NCBI GenBank assembly: GCA_964651095.1 | Contig: CAZYWO010000085.1 | Location: 1-8,684 of the forward strand | Reading direction: 5' to 3' | Source of the DNA: SUG1106 sp964651095 | GTDB lineage: Bacteria; Bacillota; Clostridia; Peptostreptococcales; Anaerovoracaceae | DNA: 8,684 bases | In this document: in pieces, positions 7,300 to 8,684 of the stretch | Layout of the letters: each line of letters begins with the position of its first letter | Numbering within the stretch: position 1 is the stretch's first letter | The notes under the pieces: generated by a model | What the model saw: the letters and a program-made list of their open reading frames with translations, nothing else | Databases searched by the model: none | Told to the model about the DNA's origin: nothing | Made by a program: the position numbers and the translations under genes

Positions 7300-7553
7300 A
7301 TCATGATTCAATAGTTCCATCTTTGCAGCAACGCCGTTATAATTATAGAAACTATTATACCATGATTCTTCCTCTAAAAAATACAATGGTCCATCATGAT
7401 TCAATGGTTCCATCCTTGCGGCAACGCCGTTATAATTACAGGAACTATTATACCATGATTCTTCCTCTAAAAAATACAATGGTCCATCATGATTCAATGG
7501 TTCCATCCTTGCGGCAACGCCGTTATAATTACAGGAACCATTATACCATGATT
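7300..7553. repeat. Three-copy 93-base tandem hairpin repeat
   Basis: Units begin at 7301, 7394 and 7487, an exact 93-base period. Each has a 67-base core (7301-7367, 7394-7460, 7487-7553). Identical 26-base linkers (7368-7393 and 7461-7486) separate the cores. Copies 1 and 2 differ at five bases over 93, and the cores of copies 2 and 3 at one; all differences are transitions. Each core folds: ATCATG pairs with CATGAT, then a 4x4 internal loop, then AATGGTTCC with GGAACCATT (copy 3), then CGGC-AAC-GCCG at the tip. Copy 3 ends one base before the MFS stop codon. Frames stay open on both strands because 93 is a multiple of three, but no ribosome binding site supports translation. I do not recognise the repeat family. 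Confidence 0.85.
7354..7362 (-). promoter_or_regulatory. Extended -10 element in repeat copy 1 (also in copies 2 and 3)
   Basis: On the minus strand TGGTATAAT is a perfect TGn-TATAAT extended -10 element. In copy 2 it recurs at 7447-7455. In copy 3 (7540-7548) one transition turns it into TGGTATAAT followed by GG, leaving the element itself intact. Each would direct transcription toward the ABC operon. No good -35 sits 17 bases away, but extended -10 promoters can work without one. The same bases are part of the hairpin's right arm and internal loop. Confidence 0.35.
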
Positions 7554-7554
7554 T

Positions 7555-8652
7555 TCAACTCTTTAAAAGAATTAGTCTGTGTTTCCACGCTGAAAAAATG
7601 GTGAAAAAACTAAAAATGAGCAATATAAGAACACCTACTGAGATACCATGGGCGGACATAATAATTTTTTCTGAATCATAGATGAGAGGCAGCGTCAATA
7701 TAAGACCGGCAGGCATTGCCATGGATATGCGGCAAAGCTGTAGATTATATCCGTGAGGACCGTGTATATAATATGTTAAAATAGGTATTATCTCCAAAAG
7801 TCCGGAAAAACACAGTCCCTGAGATAATTTGCTCAGGTATACCATATTGATATTGCTTGAACCTTGACCGGCTCCAACGATGGCGATTTCAGCCAGGAAA
7901 ATCATTAAAATACATCCGCTGTACACTCCTTTGACATTGGATAATAATCCGCTCAGAAAGGCGCCTGCCAGAATCCCCAATATGAAGAGGACATCGGGAG
8001 AAACGAAAGGATTAAAAGGGACATCGTTAGGTGTAATCGTATAAGAAATTCCAAGAGAAAAACTTATACAAAAAATAAAGGTAAATACTTTGGCAGTACT
8101 GATTTTTCTGCGCCCGTTATGAAACTTGCTGTACTCGACGGTATGTCCGTTAAAATAGCGGGGAGGCTGCTGAAGAAAACACATTGTTCCTACAATCATG
8201 GTTATAAATGTTGCAATCAATGAAAAATAAGTATGCCTTTCCATGAGTACTTGAAATCCCAAACCCAACAGAAGGGATAAAGCCCATACTATACCTAAAA
8301 GCAAAGTCTTACTTGCACGAAACCAATTTACAATGATATTGGCAGGCAGCACCATACATAAACCTGCGGCGGTTATGCCGAAAAGACATGCTCCTACATA
8401 AGAAATCGTCTGTTCTGCCGATGTTAGACAAATAAAACCCCCTATAAATGTCATAAGGCTGTAAAGGCTAGTCCAAAGCTTGAAATTGATAAGTTCATAG
8501 CAATATGTTCCGATAGGAATTCCTATTGCCAATGAACATAAAAATACCATGGAAAGGGTGAAATTAAAATCTATATATAAAAATCCAACTAGTGGACTGA
8601 TGACCATAATTAAGCCTAATATATTTCTTATATAATAAAAAAAGTAAATCAC
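7555..8652 (-). CDS. Divergent MFS-type 12-helix membrane transporter
   Basis: This 365-residue, very hydrophobic protein has twelve predicted helices in two groups of six: about 8-27, 31-50, 59-77, 83-105, 114-136, 142-160, then 188-206, 219-238, 242-262, 272-295, 308-325 and 332-356. A basic cytoplasmic loop (about 161-187, with NGRRK) lies between the halves, which is the major facilitator layout. NWFRASKTLLLGIVWALSLL (109-128) recalls the WFxxRRGLALGI segment that opens helix 5 in many MFS carriers. It is shorter than most MFS proteins (about 400), and the classic GxxxDRxGRR motif after helix 2 is not visible, so it is divergent. The GTG start at 8652 is supported by GGAGG at 8658-8662, five bases upstream. 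The substrate cannot be told. The stop lies beside the hairpin repeats. Confidence 0.72.
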   Translation of the reverse strand: MIYFFYYIRNILGLIMVISPLVGFLYIDFNFTLSMVFLCSLAIGIPIGTYCYELINFKLWTSLYSLMTFIGGFICLTSAEQTISYVGACLFGITAAGLCMVLPANIIVNWFRASKTLLLGIVWALSLLLGLGFQVLMERHTYFSLIATFITMIVGTMCFLQQPPRYFNGHTVEYSKFHNGRRKISTAKVFTFIFCISFSLGISYTITPNDVPFNPFVSPDVLFILGILAGAFLSGLLSNVKGVYSGCILMIFLAEIAIVGAGQGSSNINMVYLSKLSQGLCFSGLLEIIPILTYYIHGPHGYNLQLCRISMAMPAGLILTLPLIYDSEKIIMSAHGISVGVLILLIFSFFTIFSAWKHRLILLKS

Positions 8653-8684
8653 GTTTTCCTCCGTATTATATTTTATGGTTTGCA

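Noticed and set aside
7267..7506. Minus-strand open frame of 79 codons through the repeats
   Set aside because: Four of the five differences between copies 1 and 2 change the amino acid, and the only AAGG before the ATG abuts it without spacing. It does not look like a selected protein.
7300..7553. CRISPR array
   Set aside because: The 93-base units include identical linkers, not unique spacers, and there are no cas genes.
7300..7553. Insertion sequence or classic MITE
   Set aside because: No transposase is present, no target-site duplication is visible, and the units are in strict tandem order, unlike dispersed single insertions.
7209..7604. Plus-strand open frame of 131 codons through the repeats, giving 31-residue peptide repeats
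   Set aside because: There is no ribosome binding site before the ATG at 7209, the frame runs into the MFS gene's 3' end, and it is open mainly because the unit length is a multiple of three. Differences between copies are about half amino-acid changing, too few to prove or exclude selection, but structure explains them better.
8665..8670. TATAAT on the minus strand just upstream of the MFS gene
   Set aside because: It lies only two bases upstream of the ribosome binding site, so a transcript from it would begin in that site, and any -35 lies outside the window.

Overview
The window looks like chromosomal DNA of a low-to-moderate GC Gram-positive bacterium, most likely a member of the Clostridia. 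The grounds are AT-rich intergenic spaces, strong GGAGG-type ribosome binding sites, TTG/GTG start candidates, and the gene mix: a TatD-associated type of radical SAM protein, a bacterial acyl-ACP thioesterase, and a very large FtsX-type permease with a coiled-coil insert. I cannot name the species.

Left part (1-3095, all on +): the 3' end of an exodeoxyribonuclease III gene, then proC two bases later. After an intergenic space with a TATAAT box and a leader hairpin comes an O6-alkylguanine-DNA alkyltransferase (ogt type). It overlaps by one base (TAATG) a small radical SAM gene, and an acyl-ACP thioesterase gene follows. The themes are DNA repair (base-excision nuclease, alkyl transfer), proline synthesis and fatty-acid release. 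The tight coupling of the alkyltransferase and radical SAM genes is the most informative link here.

Middle part (3193-6975, on -): a two-gene ABC transporter operon of the MacB/LolD-FtsX superfamily. The ATPase gene is first (start corrected to the ATG at 6975), then, 18 bases on, a 1019-residue permease with 8 predicted membrane segments and a roughly 190-residue coiled-coil hairpin in its first extracytoplasmic region. This operon converges on the thioesterase gene. The 97-base gap between them holds inverted repeats that could terminate transcription from both sides.

Right part (6976-8684): a 580-base region without a credible gene separates the ABC operon from an upstream gene on the same strand that encodes a divergent 12-helix MFS-type membrane protein. 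This region contains a candidate promoter and leader hairpin for the ABC operon. It also contains three copies of a 93-base tandem repeat, each folding into a three-part hairpin. Differences between the copies tend to keep or restore base pairing (A:T, then G:T, then G:C at one position), and each copy carries a perfect extended -10 element (TGGTATAAT) facing the ABC operon. This repeat array is the least explained and most interesting element in the window.
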